A program made the position numbers and the translations under genes. The notes under the pieces are model-generated. The model made no database searches. It was not told the DNA's origin and saw nothing but the letters and a program-made list of their open reading frames with translations. This document shows positions 30,983-40,504 of a DNA stretch of 64,000 bases, piece by piece; position 1 is the first letter of the stretch; every line of letters begins with the position of its first letter. The DNA comes from [Haemophilus] ducreyi (GTDB taxonomy: Bacteria > Pseudomonadota > Gammaproteobacteria > Enterobacterales > Pasteurellaceae): assembly GCF_900109315.1 (NCBI RefSeq), contig NZ_FOJC01000003.1, positions 62,001 to 126,000 of the forward strand. The letters run 5' to 3'.

Positions 30983-31006
30983 AGCCCCCCATAAGCGGGC
31001 TTTTTT
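30983..31006 (+). terminator. Orphan terminator-like hairpin on the plus strand
   Basis: AGCCC (30983-30987) pairs with GGGCT (30997-31001), followed by TTTTTT to 31006. It faces rightward, but no plus-strand gene lies upstream; csdA and the next gene are both on the minus strand. It may end an antisense or small transcript, or be a chance hairpin. Confidence 0.45.
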
Positions 31007-31057
31007 ATGCTATTTTTTGCCAATAGTATAGGTTTTATTGAACCAATGATAATAAAA

Positions 31058-31082
31058 AAGTGTAGGGAGCCCCCTACACTTT
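31058..31082 (-). terminator. Terminator of the symporter gene
   Basis: AAAGTGTAGGG (31058-31068 region) pairs perfectly with CCCTACACTTT (ending 31082), around a 4-base loop. On the minus strand it is followed by TTTATT, 20 bases after the symporter stop codon. Confidence 0.88.
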
Positions 31083-31101
31083 AGCAGATAGCGTATGATG
31101 A

Positions 31102-32469
31102 TTATTCTAGCTGCCCTGCTTTCAAACGCGCAAAATACGCTTTTGTTTCATTCAAAATCACTTTTCGCAAGGCAATTAACGCAATTAAGTTTGGAAATGC
31201 CATTAAGCCATTCACAATATCGGCCATTGTCCAAATCATTTCTAAATGTAGAAATGGTGCAAGTGCAATCAACAGAATAAAGATCACGCGATAAAATTTA
31301 ATCCCTTTGGTTTTACCACCCGTCAAGTAAACAAAACAGCGCTCACCATAATAACACCAGCCTAAAATAGTAGTAAACGCAAAGAAAATTAACCCTATTG
31401 TAACAACCATCGCACCTATTGAGTGATCTAAGCCAAACGTAAAAGCACTATTAGTCAACGCAGCACCTTTAGCTTCACCGGTCCAAGCACCTGTCAACAC
31501 AATGACTATCCCCGTCATAGTACAAACAATAATGGTATCTAAAAAAGTACCTGTCATTGAAATTAATCCTTGGCGGACAGGTTCTTTAGTCTGTGCTGCC
31601 GCCGCCGCGATAGGCGCCGATCCCAAACCGGCTTCATTTGAGAAAATACCTCTCGCCAAACCGGATTGAATGGCTTGCATTACGCTAAAGCCAAATACCC
31701 CACCAACAGCAGCTTCAGGATGAAAAGCCGCTTGAATAATTAAAGCCAATGCAGCGGGGACTTTTTCAGCATTTAAAATCAAAATCAGCACCGCAGTTAC
31801 CACATAAGCCAATGCCATAAAAGGCACAATCACACTCGCAATCTTTGAAATACGTTTCACACCGCCCAAAATGATCGAAGCAACCACACAGGTTAACGTG
31901 ATAGAAGTTATCGCTATAGGTAAATCAAAACTATCCTGTAATGCGGTCGTAATACCATTCACTTGCGGAAAAGTGCCAATCCCAAATAAAGCCACTAAGA
32001 TACCAAAACAAGCAAATGCTTTCGCTAGCCATTTCCAATTTTGCCCCATTCCCATTTCAATATAGTACATCGGGCCACCAGCCATAAACCCGGCTTTATC
32101 ACGGGTACGAAATTTAACCGCTAGCACGCCTTCTGCATATTTAGTCGCCATACCAAAAAAAGCAATTAACCACATCCAAAATAATGCACCCGGTCCGCCA
32201 GCTTGGATCGCAGTCGCCACCCCAACAATGTTGCCCGTACCAATCGTTGCCGCCAAGGCAGTAGAGAGCGCAGCAAATGCTGAAATATCGCCCGCCTGTC
32301 CTTTCGCCTTTTCAGGCTTAAACATATATACAAAAGCTAACGCCAATTTAGACAGTTGAATACCCTTCAACATAAAACTGAAATAAATACCAACTCCAGA
32401 GAGTAAAATTAATAAGGGCGCGCCCCAAATAAAACTATTAATTGAATTAAGAATGGTGTCAATTGACAT
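31102..32469 (-). CDS. Alanine or glycine:sodium symporter (AGCS family)
   Basis: This inner-membrane carrier imports alanine and/or glycine with sodium. The 455-residue protein has about eleven transmembrane segments, with the AGCS signature GTGNIVGVATAIQAGGPGALFW in its first third and GLARGIFSNEAGLGSAPIAA in the middle. I chose the ATG at 32469 (MSIDTILNSINSF), which has a GAGGAA ribosome site; a GTG seven codons earlier is open but overlaps that site. A tandem glycine riboswitch lies 140-340 bases upstream, which argues that glycine is a substrate or signal. It resembles H. influenzae HI0883. Confidence 0.9.
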   Translation of the reverse strand: MSIDTILNSINSFIWGAPLLILLSGVGIYFSFMLKGIQLSKLALAFVYMFKPEKAKGQAGDISAFAALSTALAATIGTGNIVGVATAIQAGGPGALFWMWLIAFFGMATKYAEGVLAVKFRTRDKAGFMAGGPMYYIEMGMGQNWKWLAKAFACFGILVALFGIGTFPQVNGITTALQDSFDLPIAITSITLTCVVASIILGGVKRISKIASVIVPFMALAYVVTAVLILILNAEKVPAALALIIQAAFHPEAAVGGVFGFSVMQAIQSGLARGIFSNEAGLGSAPIAAAAAQTKEPVRQGLISMTGTFLDTIIVCTMTGIVIVLTGAWTGEAKGAALTNSAFTFGLDHSIGAMVVTIGLIFFAFTTILGWCYYGERCFVYLTGGKTKGIKFYRVIFILLIALAPFLHLEMIWTMADIVNGLMAFPNLIALIALRKVILNETKAYFARLKAGQLE

Positions 32470-32609
32470 TAAATGATTCCTCGTAATCACAACTTACGCA
32501 GGAAAGGAAAGAAAAGTAATAGTGTTAGTAAATTAGCCCGTTAAATGCCCGCATACAGCATTTATTGCCATCTAAAACACCACTGAGTAAGAATGGAAAT
32601 CACTTTTCT

Positions 32610-32809
32610 CCCCTGTCCTTTTGCCTGAGCGTTTCACATAAATTTGCTTTATATTTGCGCCTTCGGCGTCCATTTTCTGTACTATAGTACAGAGTGGATC
32701 TCTCCAAGGGTTCGTCCAGTAACTGTCCTCACATAGTTAAACTATTGCACCTGAAAGATTTTACCTCGTCGGTAGAGCCTAAACTCTTCTCCAGCTACCT
32801 TCATCCGAA
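32610..32809 (-). promoter_or_regulatory. Tandem glycine riboswitch
   Basis: Two glycine aptamers lie in series on the minus strand. Aptamer 1 (about 32715-32800) has GGAGAAGAG, ACCGACGAGGTAAA, TTTCAGGTGCAA and GAGGACAGT. Aptamer 2 (about 32610-32710) has the near-consensus GGAGAGATCC, GACGCCGAAGGCGCAAA, CTCAGGCAAAAGGACAG. The 5' GGATGAAGG before aptamer 1 is positioned to form the kink-turn with the linker. The stem CTGTACTATAGTACAG (32677-32692) is an internal hairpin of aptamer 2. Between the riboswitch and the symporter start are 140 bases with an AAATGC...GCATTT hairpin but no U-run, so the mode (translation, or transcription) is unclear. Confidence 0.93.
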
Positions 32810-32826
32810 CGTTTTCTTTTATTCTA

Positions 32827-32856
32827 AAAGAATGATTAGGATTCTAATCATTCTTT
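32827..32856 (-). terminator. Terminator between the permease gene and the riboswitch
   Basis: AAAGAATGATTAG (32827-32839) and CTAATCATTCTTT (32844-32856) form a perfect 13-bp stem with a 4-base loop. It ends the upstream permease transcript on the minus strand, before the glycine riboswitch transcript begins. Confidence 0.8.
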
Positions 32857-32907
32857 CATTCTCGTCAAGCAATAATGCTAACTTTTTAACGAATCACACC
32901 GCTTATG

Positions 32908-33969
32908 CTAAAAAAGCGGTCCATGTTTTGGTACTTCTTCTAAATGGCCAAGTAACACAGCATAACGCCGAGTAGATGGGCTAGATTCTAACGCAATTTT
33001 TAAGCTCATCGTTAAAGGTACAGATAATAGCATTCCAACTGTACCTAACAACCAGCCCCAAAAAAGCAATGAAAGAAATACAACCAAGGTTGATAATCCT
33101 AATCGTTTACCCATCATTTTAGGCTCCACTACATTGCCAAATAACATATTAATCGCGACAACACCAATTAAAACGGTTAAACCAACCGTAAAGCCATTCA
33201 ACAACAGGGCTTGTAATACTACAGGGATACTGCCCAAAATTGAACCAATATTAGGAATATAATTGAGTAAAAAGATTAATATTCCCCACAACACAGCATA
33301 TTGCACATTCAATAAAACTAACAGCAAACAGACACTCAAACCCGTCAGCACACTTATTATTGTTTTAACACCTAAGTAACCTATTACCCCTTCAAGTACA
33401 CGTTCAATATAGTGCTCTTCATTAGATAAATCATCATCAGGGCTTAATACTAAAGCGAGCTTATATTTAGCAACCGGTGATTCTAATAACATAAAAATCA
33501 ACACTAATAACAAAACAAACAAATTAGATAATACGCCAGAAAAGCTAAGCAGTAACCGGCTGACAAAATTCATTATTGAACTTGGATCGAATTTGTTTGC
33601 GATTTCTTCTTGTGTAATATTCAGAGGTAAATGATAGTGATTTAACAGATTAAAAATCGTTTCTAAACGTTGTCCCAATAACACTTTATATTGTGGAATA
33701 GACGCGGTGAACTCTTGCACAGCACTGTTGACCATACCTGCTAATAAGAAAAAAATCAGGACAATTAAACCTAGCAAAATAGTAATCGCCATGCCTAATG
33801 GAATACGGCGATTTGTCATAAATTTAATAATTGGCGAACAAATTATGGCAATAAAGAGTGAACGCAAAAAAGGAATAATAATTTCACCCGCCATTTTTAT
33901 ACCTGCCAAAATAATAATAATCGCGGCAATTGTCACCAAAACTTTCGTTAAATACGGTTGCTGATTCAT
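32908..33969 (-). CDS. AI-2E family transporter (PerM-like permease)
   Basis: The 353-residue protein is a multi-helix inner-membrane protein of the AI-2E/PerM family. It has an N-terminal pair of helices with FLRSLFIAIICSPIIKF, a soluble loop (about residues 80-140), and the C-terminal family signature LNYIPNIGSILGSIPVVLQALL and GNVVEPKMMGKRLGLSTLVV. Members export small molecules or ions; the substrate here is unknown, and a link to quorum signals cannot be assumed from the family name. The 3' end overlaps a hairpin made of two uptake-like cores (32898-32920), so the last codons are shaped by that repeat. Confidence 0.85.
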   Translation of the reverse strand: MNQQPYLTKVLVTIAAIIIILAGIKMAGEIIIPFLRSLFIAIICSPIIKFMTNRRIPLGMAITILLGLIVLIFFLLAGMVNSAVQEFTASIPQYKVLLGQRLETIFNLLNHYHLPLNITQEEIANKFDPSSIMNFVSRLLLSFSGVLSNLFVLLLVLIFMLLESPVAKYKLALVLSPDDDLSNEEHYIERVLEGVIGYLGVKTIISVLTGLSVCLLLVLLNVQYAVLWGILIFLLNYIPNIGSILGSIPVVLQALLLNGFTVGLTVLIGVVAINMLFGNVVEPKMMGKRLGLSTLVVFLSLLFWGWLLGTVGMLLSVPLTMSLKIALESSPSTRRYAVLLGHLEEVPKHGPLF

Positions 33970-33998
33970 AATCTATTATACGTTACGAGATATAAAAT

Positions 33999-34042
33999 AA
34001 GCGGTCTTTTTCTTGCAAAATTTTGCCGAAATAAGACCGCTT
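33999..34042. repeat. Inverted uptake-signal pair
   Basis: AAGCGGTCTT (33999-34008) and AAGACCGCTT (34033-34042) are perfect 10-bp arms around a 24-base loop with TTGCAAAATTTTGC. The right arm extends to a full 10-base ACAAGCGGTC on the minus strand (34035-34044). It lies between cytochrome b562 and the permease gene, both on the minus strand. Its loop has the same length as the pair at 7994-8037. Confidence 0.75.
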
Positions 34043-34076
34043 GTCGTTTAATCAAAATAATCTGCTATCTATTGCA

Positions 34077-34451
34077 TTATTTATATTCTAAATGATATTT
34101 CTTTTTCAGATCATGTAGTTGTTCAACAAGTTCTTTTGCATCAACAAATTTATCTTGTTCCGCTAACTCTTTAGCTTTCTTAACTTGATCAATAATATCT
34201 TGAATACCGGCTTGATAACCTTTAAAACGCTCTTGATCATCTTGTAGGCTAGCAGGCATCGTTTCTTTTGCTTTTCGTGCAACAAGAAGGAAATCTGTAG
34301 CTATCGTTTCAAAATCTTTACTCGTTTGAGCCTGTTCTAGACTCTTTAACTGTTTATTCATTTGAAACATTTCCATCATTACGCCATTTGAAAAAGCGAT
34401 GGTAGAAAAAGATAATAACGAAGTAGCTAAAATTGCTCTTAATTTGTTCAT
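34077..34451 (-). CDS. cybC: Periplasmic cytochrome b562
   Basis: This is a small four-helix-bundle haem b protein of the periplasm; its exact electron-transfer partners are not known. The 124-residue precursor begins at the ATG at 34451 with a signal peptide (MNKLRAILATSLLSFSTIAFS), followed by a helical mature protein. Aligned with E. coli cytochrome b562, both haem ligands are kept: the methionine in EMFQMNKQLK and the histidine in KKKYHLEYK at the C-terminus. There is no CxxCH, so the haem is not covalently bound. The ATG four codons further upstream lies before a GGAA ribosome site and is less likely. Confidence 0.82.
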   Translation of the reverse strand: MNKLRAILATSLLSFSTIAFSNGVMMEMFQMNKQLKSLEQAQTSKDFETIATDFLLVARKAKETMPASLQDDQERFKGYQAGIQDIIDQVKKAKELAEQDKFVDAKELVEQLHDLKKKYHLEYK

Positions 34452-34607
34452 AAAAATTTCCATTAGTTAGGTTTTAGGGTAAAGACCCGTATTCTAATCC
34501 ATCTATTTGTTGCGATAAAGTAATATTTACTAGAAAATGAATACTTTTATTATTGTTTCCATTAAATTACAGAATAATCACTTATTATTATCACAAAGAG
34601 AATCGCA

Positions 34608-36005
34608 ATGACCGAATTAAAATATACTAAACCTGAATTACTTTCACCTGCTGGCACATTAAAAAATATGCGTTATGCGTTTGCTTATGGCGCAGACGCC
34701 GTTTATGCAGGCCAACCGCGTTACAGTTTACGGGTACGAAATAATGAATTTAACCATGCCAATTTACAAATTGCGATTAATGAAGCACACCAATTAGGCA
34801 AAAAATTCTATGTTGTAGTCAACATTGCACCTCACAATTCAAAATTAAAGACTTTCATTAAAGACTTAAAAGTCGTGGTTGATATGCAACCTGATGCGTT
34901 GATTATGTCCGATCCCGGCTTAATTATGTTAGTAAGAGAAAATTTTCCCAATATTGATATTCATCTTTCCGTACAAGCAAATGCAGTTAACTGGGTAACA
35001 GTGAAATTTTGGCAGAAAATGGGCTTAACTCGGGTTATTTTATCGCGTGAACTGTCTTTAGAGGAAATTGCTGAAATTCGTCAACAAGTGCCAGAAATGG
35101 AATTAGAAATTTTCGTACACGGTGCTTTATGTATGGCATATTCAGGCCGTTGTTTACTTTCTGGTTATATTAATAAACGCGATCCAAATCAAGGGACTTG
35201 TACCAATGCTTGCCGTTGGGAATATAAAATTGAAGAAGGTAAAACCGATGAAGCGGGCAATATTGTGCCAAAAAATACCGTACAACAATATACACCTGAA
35301 ATCGAAGTTAAAAACATTGCGCCAACCTTAGGCGAAGGTGCTCATACAGATAAAGTGTTTTTATATACCGAACCTAATCGACCAGATGAACAGATGACCG
35401 CCTTTGAAGATGAACATGGCACTTATTTTATGAATTCAAAAGATTTACGTGCTGTGCAACACGTTGAAAGATTAACGCAAATGGGCGTCCATTCATTGAA
35501 AATTGAAGGGCGCACAAAATCATTTTATTACTGCGCACGTACAGCACAAGTTTATCGCAAAGCAATTGATGATGCGGCTATGGGCAAGCCATTCGACCCA
35601 TCATTGATGGATACCTTAGAATCACTTGCTCACCGTGGCTATACTGAAGGATTCTTGCGCCGCCATACACACGATGAATATCAAAATTATGAATACGGTT
35701 ATTCTATTTCCAATCGCCAACAATTTGTTGGAGAGTTTACCGGCAAACGAAATACTGAAGGTTTAGCAGAAGTCGCCGTAAAAAATAAATTCTTAGTTGG
35801 CGATACCGTTGAAATAATGACGCCAAAAGATAATATTATTTTTAAAATTGAACGCCTGTTAAATCGTAAAAACGAAAACATTAACGCAGGCTTAGGCGAT
35901 GGCCATTTTGTTTTTCTTGATATACCTGCTGATATTGATCTAAATTTTGGCTTATTAATGCGTAATCTGACCGATACTAATACACGTAATCCACATAAAG
36001 CCTGA
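34608..36005 (+). CDS. trhP: Peptidase U32 family tRNA hydroxylation protein (TrhP, YegQ)
   Basis: TrhP makes 5-hydroxyuridine at position 34 of certain tRNAs, using prephenate in E. coli. The 465-residue protein begins with the U32 pattern KPELLSPAGTLKNMRYAFAYGADAVYAG, and has the family signature EIFVHGALCMAYSGRCLLSG followed by two more cysteines in GTCTNACRWEY that can bind an iron-sulfur cluster. The C-terminal beta-barrel part is present. The older name is putative protease YegQ; no peptidase activity is expected. The ATG at 34608 has an AAAGAGA ribosome site, and a terminator follows the stop. Confidence 0.9.
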   Translation: MTELKYTKPELLSPAGTLKNMRYAFAYGADAVYAGQPRYSLRVRNNEFNHANLQIAINEAHQLGKKFYVVVNIAPHNSKLKTFIKDLKVVVDMQPDALIMSDPGLIMLVRENFPNIDIHLSVQANAVNWVTVKFWQKMGLTRVILSRELSLEEIAEIRQQVPEMELEIFVHGALCMAYSGRCLLSGYINKRDPNQGTCTNACRWEYKIEEGKTDEAGNIVPKNTVQQYTPEIEVKNIAPTLGEGAHTDKVFLYTEPNRPDEQMTAFEDEHGTYFMNSKDLRAVQHVERLTQMGVHSLKIEGRTKSFYYCARTAQVYRKAIDDAAMGKPFDPSLMDTLESLAHRGYTEGFLRRHTHDEYQNYEYGYSISNRQQFVGEFTGKRNTEGLAEVAVKNKFLVGDTVEIMTPKDNIIFKIERLLNRKNENINAGLGDGHFVFLDIPADIDLNFGLLMRNLTDTNTRNPHKA

Positions 36006-36022
36006 TCTTAATCACGCGCTAT

Positions 36023-36054
36023 AATCCCCGCCCCTCTTAACGAGGGGATTTTTT
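36023..36054 (+). terminator. trhP terminator
   Basis: CCCCTC (36031-36036) pairs with GAGGGG (36042-36047), and AATCCCC further out can alternatively pair with GGGGATT. A run of T follows (36049-36054). Confidence 0.85.
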
Positions 36055-36148
36055 ATAGGCGTGATATGTTAAGCTTGACTTATTTACTTTATCTCACCAT
36101 TTTCCAAAATGGTTTATCATTAACAACACCAATTACACAGCTAATAAC

Positions 36149-37432
36149 GTGATATTACGGATTATTTATACTTTATTAAATTATTTAAGCCAACCGGTTC
36201 TTTTATTGATGATGTGGCAAAAAACGGCTAGACACACCAAGCAAACGTCTCGGCTATGGGAACGTTATGGCATTTATCGCCAACTTACCGCACCTAGACC
36301 ACAAGGGATCGTCATCCATGCGGCTTCTGTCGGTGAAGTAATTGCCGCAACCCCCTTAATTAACGCGATCCAAACCCTCTATCCAACATTACCGATCACA
36401 GTCACTACATTCACACAAACCGCCTCTGAAAGAGTACAGGCTATTTTTGCTAATACGGTTTCACATATTTATTTACCTTTTGATCTGCCTTTTGCGGTAA
36501 ATCGTTTTATTAAATTCACTCAACCGCGCTTATTTATCGTGATTGAAACTGAATTATGGCCCAATTTAATTACCCAAGCTTACCGGCAACAGATTCCGTT
36601 CATCATTGCAAATGGACGGCTATCTGCCCGCTCACTCAAGCATTATCAATGGTTTAAACCCGCATTACAGAAAATATTAAATCAAATTTCTATGATCATT
36701 GCCCAAGACCAAATCAGTGCCGAGCGTTATGCACAATTAGGCTTTAATCTTCAGCAATTAACCACTGCTGGCAACCTTAAATTTGATTTAGAAATTAGTG
36801 AGCAATTACGCCAAACCATACAAAAAACTAAGCAAACATTAACCTTAGCGAATAGACCTGTTTGGATTGCCGGAAGTACACACGAGGGTGAAGATGAAAT
36901 TATTTTAGCTACACATCAACAATTGCTGACTGAATGGCCTGATTTACTATTAATTCTGGCGCCTCGCCATCCAAACCGCTTTAAAAATGTAGAAAATTTA
37001 TTAATTAAATCAGAATTATGTTATGTTAAACGTAGTCAACAATGCCCCTTAACTGATCATACCCAAGTGCTGTTAGCCGATACGCTAGGGGAAATGATGA
37101 TCTTATATGGTTTAGCTAATATCGCTTTTGTTGGCGGCAGTCTAATCAAACACGGTGGACATAACCCTCTAGAACCTATTGCGTTTGGATTACCTATTAT
37201 CTCAGGTATTCATACCTTTAATTTTTTAGAGATCTTTAACAAGTTAAAGGCTATCCACGGCGTAATTGAGGTCACCAATGACCCCACTGATCTTGCACAA
37301 GCGGTCAATTTGCTACTGAAAGATCCGAAAAAATACACTGCAATTGCTCAATCGGGTTTGAGTGTGTTAAAAGCAAACCAAGGCTCACTACAACGCCATT
37401 TACAATTATTAGCCCCTTATTTAGAAAAATAA
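36149..37432 (+). CDS. waaA: 3-deoxy-D-manno-octulosonic acid (Kdo) transferase
   Basis: WaaA adds Kdo to the lipid A precursor at the inner membrane, the first step of the lipopolysaccharide core. In Haemophilus-type bacteria it adds a single residue, which a separate kinase then phosphorylates; whether that is true here cannot be read. The 427-residue protein has a hydrophobic N-terminal anchor, the [18 protein letters not shown] motif, [11 protein letters not shown], and the C-terminal [17 protein letters not shown] of family 30. The start is a GTG at 36149 with no strong ribosome site. coaD starts two bases after its stop. Confidence 0.94.
   Translation: MILRIIYTLLNYLSQPVLLLMMWQKTARHTKQTSRLWERYGIYRQLTAPRPQGIVIHAASVGEVIAATPLINAIQTLYPTLPITVTTFTQTASERVQAIFANTVSHIYLPFDLPFAVNRFIKFTQPRLFIVIETELWPNLITQAYRQQIPFIIANGRLSARSLKHYQWFKPALQKILNQISMIIAQDQISAERYAQLGFNLQQLTTAGNLKFDLEISEQLRQTIQKTKQTLTLANRPVWIAGSTHEGEDEIILATHQQLLTEWPDLLLILAPRHPNRFKNVENLLIKSELCYVKRSQQCPLTDHTQVLLADTLGEMMILYGLANIAFVGGSLIKHGGHNPLEPIAFGLPIISGIHTFNFLEIFNKLKAIHGVIEVTNDPTDLAQAVNLLLKDPKKYTAIAQSGLSVLKANQGSLQRHLQLLAPYLEK
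37297..37305 (+). repeat. DNA uptake signal sequence within waaA
   Basis: Perfect ACAAGCGGT followed by CAATTT, matching the extended uptake-signal pattern, inside the waaA coding sequence. Confidence 0.75.
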
Positions 37433-37434
37433 AG

Positions 37435-37920
37435 ATGAGTTATACTGTTATTTATGCTGGGACATTTGATCCCATTACCAATGGCCATTTGGATATTATT
37501 ACTCGAGCCACTAAGCTCTTCGCTAAAGTGATTGTCGCTGTAGCACAACACCCGACTAAACAACCGCTCTTTTCTTTATCGGAAAGAACCGCATTAGTTG
37601 CACAAAGCTGTAGCCATTTAACGAATGTAGAAGCGGTCAGTTTTAGTGGTTTACTTACTGATTTTGCCCGACAACATCACGCTAAAGCATTAATTAGAGG
37701 CATTCGTGGTAGTGATGATATTGAATACGAAATTCAACTTTCACAATTAAATAATAAATTAGCAGATGGCTTAGAAACGGTTTTTCTACCACCTGCGGTT
37801 GAATGGCGTTACTTATCCTCTACAATGATAAGAGAAATCTATTATCACCAAGGTCAAGTCAACGCTTTTGTACCAACCGCGGTTGTGCAAGCATTACAAA
37901 ATAGGAAAAATAATGAATAA
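37435..37920 (+). CDS. coaD: Phosphopantetheine adenylyltransferase
   Basis: CoaD transfers AMP to 4'-phosphopantetheine, the fourth step of coenzyme A synthesis. The 161-residue protein has the nucleotidyltransferase start [19 protein letters not shown] (the TxGH motif) and the conserved [12 protein letters not shown] and [11 protein letters not shown]. The ATG lies two bases after the waaA stop, and orn starts inside its last codons. The waaA-coaD neighbourhood is also found in E. coli. Confidence 0.96.
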   Translation: MSYTVIYAGTFDPITNGHLDIITRATKLFAKVIVAVAQHPTKQPLFSLSERTALVAQSCSHLTNVEAVSFSGLLTDFARQHHAKALIRGIRGSDDIEYEIQLSQLNNKLADGLETVFLPPAVEWRYLSSTMIREIYYHQGQVNAFVPTAVVQALQNRKNNE

Positions 37921-38464
37921 ATTAGCTAACCAACATTTAATTTGGATCGATTTAGAAATGACTGGGCTTGATCCAAACCAAGATAGAATTATTGAAATTG
38001 CGACTATTGTGACAGATAAAGATCTGAATATTCTCGCCGAAGGACCCGTATTAGCCGTCCATCAACCAAACACATTACTCAGTAAAATGAATGAATGGTG
38101 CATTAAAACACATACCGCAAATGGATTAATTGAACGCGTAAAACAAAGCAAACTGACTGAACGAGCAGCTGAATTACAAACACTTGATTTTTTAAAACAG
38201 TGGGTAATGAAAGGCAGTTCACCAATTTGTGGCAATAGCGTCGCACAAGATAAACGCTTCTTATATCAATATATGCCTGATTTAGCAGATTATTTCCATT
38301 ATCGGCATTTAGATGTAAGTACTTTGAAAGAACTTGCACGTCGTTGGAAACCAGAGATATTACAACAATTCAGCAAAAAAAATAGCCATCTAGCCTTAGA
38401 TGATATCCGTGAATCAATTGAAGAACTAAAGTTCTACCGTGAGCATTTCATTAAGCTAGCATAA
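37913..38464 (+). CDS. orn: Oligoribonuclease
   Basis: Orn degrades di- to pentaribonucleotides to mononucleotides, finishing mRNA decay. The 183-residue DEDDh exonuclease has the ExoI motif [11 protein letters not shown], the ExoII region [11 protein letters not shown] and the ExoIII region [14 protein letters not shown]. The ATG at 37913 has AGGA seven bases upstream and overlaps the coaD end by 8 bases; an earlier in-frame start inside coaD is not supported by the family N-terminus ([15 protein letters not shown]). Confidence 0.96.
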   Translation: MNKLANQHLIWIDLEMTGLDPNQDRIIEIATIVTDKDLNILAEGPVLAVHQPNTLLSKMNEWCIKTHTANGLIERVKQSKLTERAAELQTLDFLKQWVMKGSSPICGNSVAQDKRFLYQYMPDLADYFHYRHLDVSTLKELARRWKPEILQQFSKKNSHLALDDIRESIEELKFYREHFIKLA

Positions 38465-38506
38465 TTCACAATGAAAAACCCCTTTTTATTTTATTAGTCA
38501 TCATCA

Positions 38507-39007
38507 ATGTCAGATTTAACTACTTTTTATTTTGCCACCGAAACGGCAATGCTCAATTTTGGGCAACAGTTGGCACAACACATCAAAACTTATTTGGCCA
38601 CTGATAAACAACATTCACTTGTCATTTACCTAAATGGTGAATTGGGGGCAGGCAAAACAACCTTAACGCGCAGTATTGTTCGTGCATTTGACTATAATGG
38701 TAACGTCAAAAGCCCAACCTATGCACTGGTTGAAGAATACCAACTGCCGACCATAACCATTTACCATTTTGATCTTTATCGACTTGCCGCTCCCGAAGAA
38801 CTTGAATTTATGGGGATCCGCGATTATTTCCAACCACAAACGCTCTGTCTACTCGAATGGGCTGATCGTGGCAAAGGCGTGATACCGCCTGCAGATATAA
38901 CGATTCAAATTGATTATGCTGAACAAGGCCGCCATCTTAGTTTGCAAGCAAATACTGCAACGGCGAAACCACTCTTAGCAACGATTAAGGCAAATCAGAT
39001 CGCTTAA
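38507..39007 (+). CDS. tsaE: tRNA t6A synthesis ATPase TsaE
   Basis: TsaE is the ATPase that resets the TsaB-TsaD complex during t6A37 tRNA modification. The 166-residue protein has the Walker A loop [28 protein letters not shown], the HFDLYRL motif and LLEWADRG. It sits directly before amiB as in many gammaproteobacteria, with a 14-base gap. TsaD is encoded at 23716-24762. Confidence 0.95.
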   Translation: MSDLTTFYFATETAMLNFGQQLAQHIKTYLATDKQHSLVIYLNGELGAGKTTLTRSIVRAFDYNGNVKSPTYALVEEYQLPTITIYHFDLYRLAAPEELEFMGIRDYFQPQTLCLLEWADRGKGVIPPADITIQIDYAEQGRHLSLQANTATAKPLLATIKANQIA

Positions 39008-39021
39008 ATACGAGGAATAAT

Positions 39022-40053
39022 ATGAAGAAATTAGCACAATATATTATAACGAGTTTATTTACTTTATGTTTTAGTCTGACCGGTTATGCAAAAATGGTGG
39101 TCGTCATTGATGCAGGCCACGGCGGTAAAGATCCAGGTGCTATCGGTCAAAATCTTCGTATTCAAGAAAAGAATGTTACCTTAGCTATTTCCAAAGAATT
39201 AAAAGCATTATTGGACGCCGATCCTCACTTTAAGGCAATAATGACACGTAATGATGATTCTTTTATTCAACTATCACAACGGACTGAAATAGCACGAAAA
39301 AATAAAGCCAATTTATTTGTCTCTATTCACGCAGACTCATCACCTAGCTCAAATAGTGCAAAAGGTGCTTCAGTATGGGTGTTATCAAATAGACGCGCTA
39401 GCAATGAAATGGGTAAATGGTTAGAAGATCACGAAAAGCAATCAGAATTACTCGGCGGTGCAGGCTCATTATTATCTAATAAAAATGAACGTTATCTTAA
39501 TCAAACCGTATTGGATTTACAGTTTTCTCATTCACAACGTTCGGGTTATGAATTAGGTAAAGCCGTATTATCTTACCTTGAAAAAGTTACTCCACTTGCT
39601 AAAAAAACGCCTCAACACGCAAGTTTAAGCGTCTTACGTTCGCCAGATATCACCTCAATTTTAGTCGAAACAGGGTTTTTATCTAATGCAATTGAAGAAA
39701 AACAACTAGCCAGTCCAGTTTATCGACGCAAAATCGCACAAGCTATTTATAAAGGCTTAAATACTTATTGGGCATATCACCCTAATATAAACAAGATGAA
39801 AGAAAATAACAAAAAAGAAGTTAAACCATCGCCTAAAAAAGATAGCGCCCCAAAATCAACTTCAACAACCCAATCAACAGCAACGGCCAACAAAGAAAAT
39901 GGTAAATTGAATAATGGCTATCATATTGTGCAAAAAAATGAAACGCTTTATTCGATTGCCCGTTTATATAACACTACGCCTGATAAATTGAGTAAATTAA
40001 ATAAAATCCAAAACAATCATATTGTTGTCGGCAAAAAATTAAAAATTCAATAA
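39022..40053 (+). CDS. amiB: N-acetylmuramoyl-L-alanine amidase with LysM domain
   Basis: AmiB cuts the stem peptide from the peptidoglycan glycan strand to split daughter cells. The 343-residue protein has a signal peptide ([19 protein letters not shown], cut near residue 23), the zinc amidase_3 domain with [22 protein letters not shown] and LVETGFLSN (zinc ligands and catalytic glutamate), a linker rich in Lys, Ser and Thr (about 260-295), and one C-terminal LysM domain ([18 protein letters not shown]) for peptidoglycan binding. In E. coli and H. influenzae mutL follows; here it does not, and a terminator ends the gene. Confidence 0.92.
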   Translation: MKKLAQYIITSLFTLCFSLTGYAKMVVVIDAGHGGKDPGAIGQNLRIQEKNVTLAISKELKALLDADPHFKAIMTRNDDSFIQLSQRTEIARKNKANLFVSIHADSSPSSNSAKGASVWVLSNRRASNEMGKWLEDHEKQSELLGGAGSLLSNKNERYLNQTVLDLQFSHSQRSGYELGKAVLSYLEKVTPLAKKTPQHASLSVLRSPDITSILVETGFLSNAIEEKQLASPVYRRKIAQAIYKGLNTYWAYHPNINKMKENNKKEVKPSPKKDSAPKSTSTTQSTATANKENGKLNNGYHIVQKNETLYSIARLYNTTPDKLSKLNKIQNNHIVVGKKLKIQ

Positions 40054-40064
40054 TCCTAATAATA

Positions 40065-40105
40065 AAGCGCACTTATTTGCAAAAAAATAGCAAATGAGTG
40101 CGCTT
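40065..40105 (+). terminator. amiB terminator
   Basis: AAGCGCACTTATTTGC (40065-40080) pairs with GCAAATGAGTGCGCTT (40090-40105), 16 pairs including one G-U. It is followed by ATTTAT. It can also stop convergent fis on the other strand, where it is followed by TTTATTATTAGG. Confidence 0.75.
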
Positions 40106-40179
40106 ATTTATAAATATCACACACAAAAAACTTCACTCTTGCCGATGAGTTTTTTTTATTGATTAACCTTGTTAAGCAT

Positions 40180-40476
40180 TTAGCCCATACCGTATTTCTT
40201 TAACTTCTTACGTAATGTACCGCGGTTAATACCAAGCATCGTTGCCGCACGGGTTTGATTACCTCGTGTATATTGCATCACCATATCTAACATCGGGTGT
40301 TCAATTTCAGATAATACTAATTCGTATAATTCTGTTGGATCTTCACCGTTTAATTGAGATAAATAGTTTTTTAATGCCGCTTTCACATTATCACGAAGTG
40401 GCTTATTTACTTGCTGTGCTTGTGCATTCAGCATTGATACCATTAATGGGTTTTGTGCAGGTTGTTGTTCTAACAT
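40180..40476 (-). CDS. fis: DNA-binding protein Fis
   Basis: Fis is a small nucleoid protein that bends DNA, activates rRNA promoters and responds to growth rate. The 98-residue protein ends in the near-invariant helix-turn-helix region [20 protein letters not shown], followed by [11 protein letters not shown]. It lies 28 bases after dusB and is surely co-transcribed with it, as in E. coli. Growth-rate control would act at the dusB promoter, where a GC-rich discriminator is visible (see 41573-41605). Confidence 0.97.
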   Translation of the reverse strand: MLEQQPAQNPLMVSMLNAQAQQVNKPLRDNVKAALKNYLSQLNGEDPTELYELVLSEIEHPMLDMVMQYTRGNQTRAATMLGINRGTLRKKLKKYGMG

Positions 40477-40504
40477 TGTCCTCTATCCAACTTAAACAAG
40501 GATT

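Noticed and set aside
32677-32692. CTGT-8 bases-ACAG palindrome that matches the SOS box consensus
   Set aside because: It is the internal hairpin stem of glycine aptamer 2 (base-paired RNA), far from a promoter start, so the LexA-box match is coincidental.
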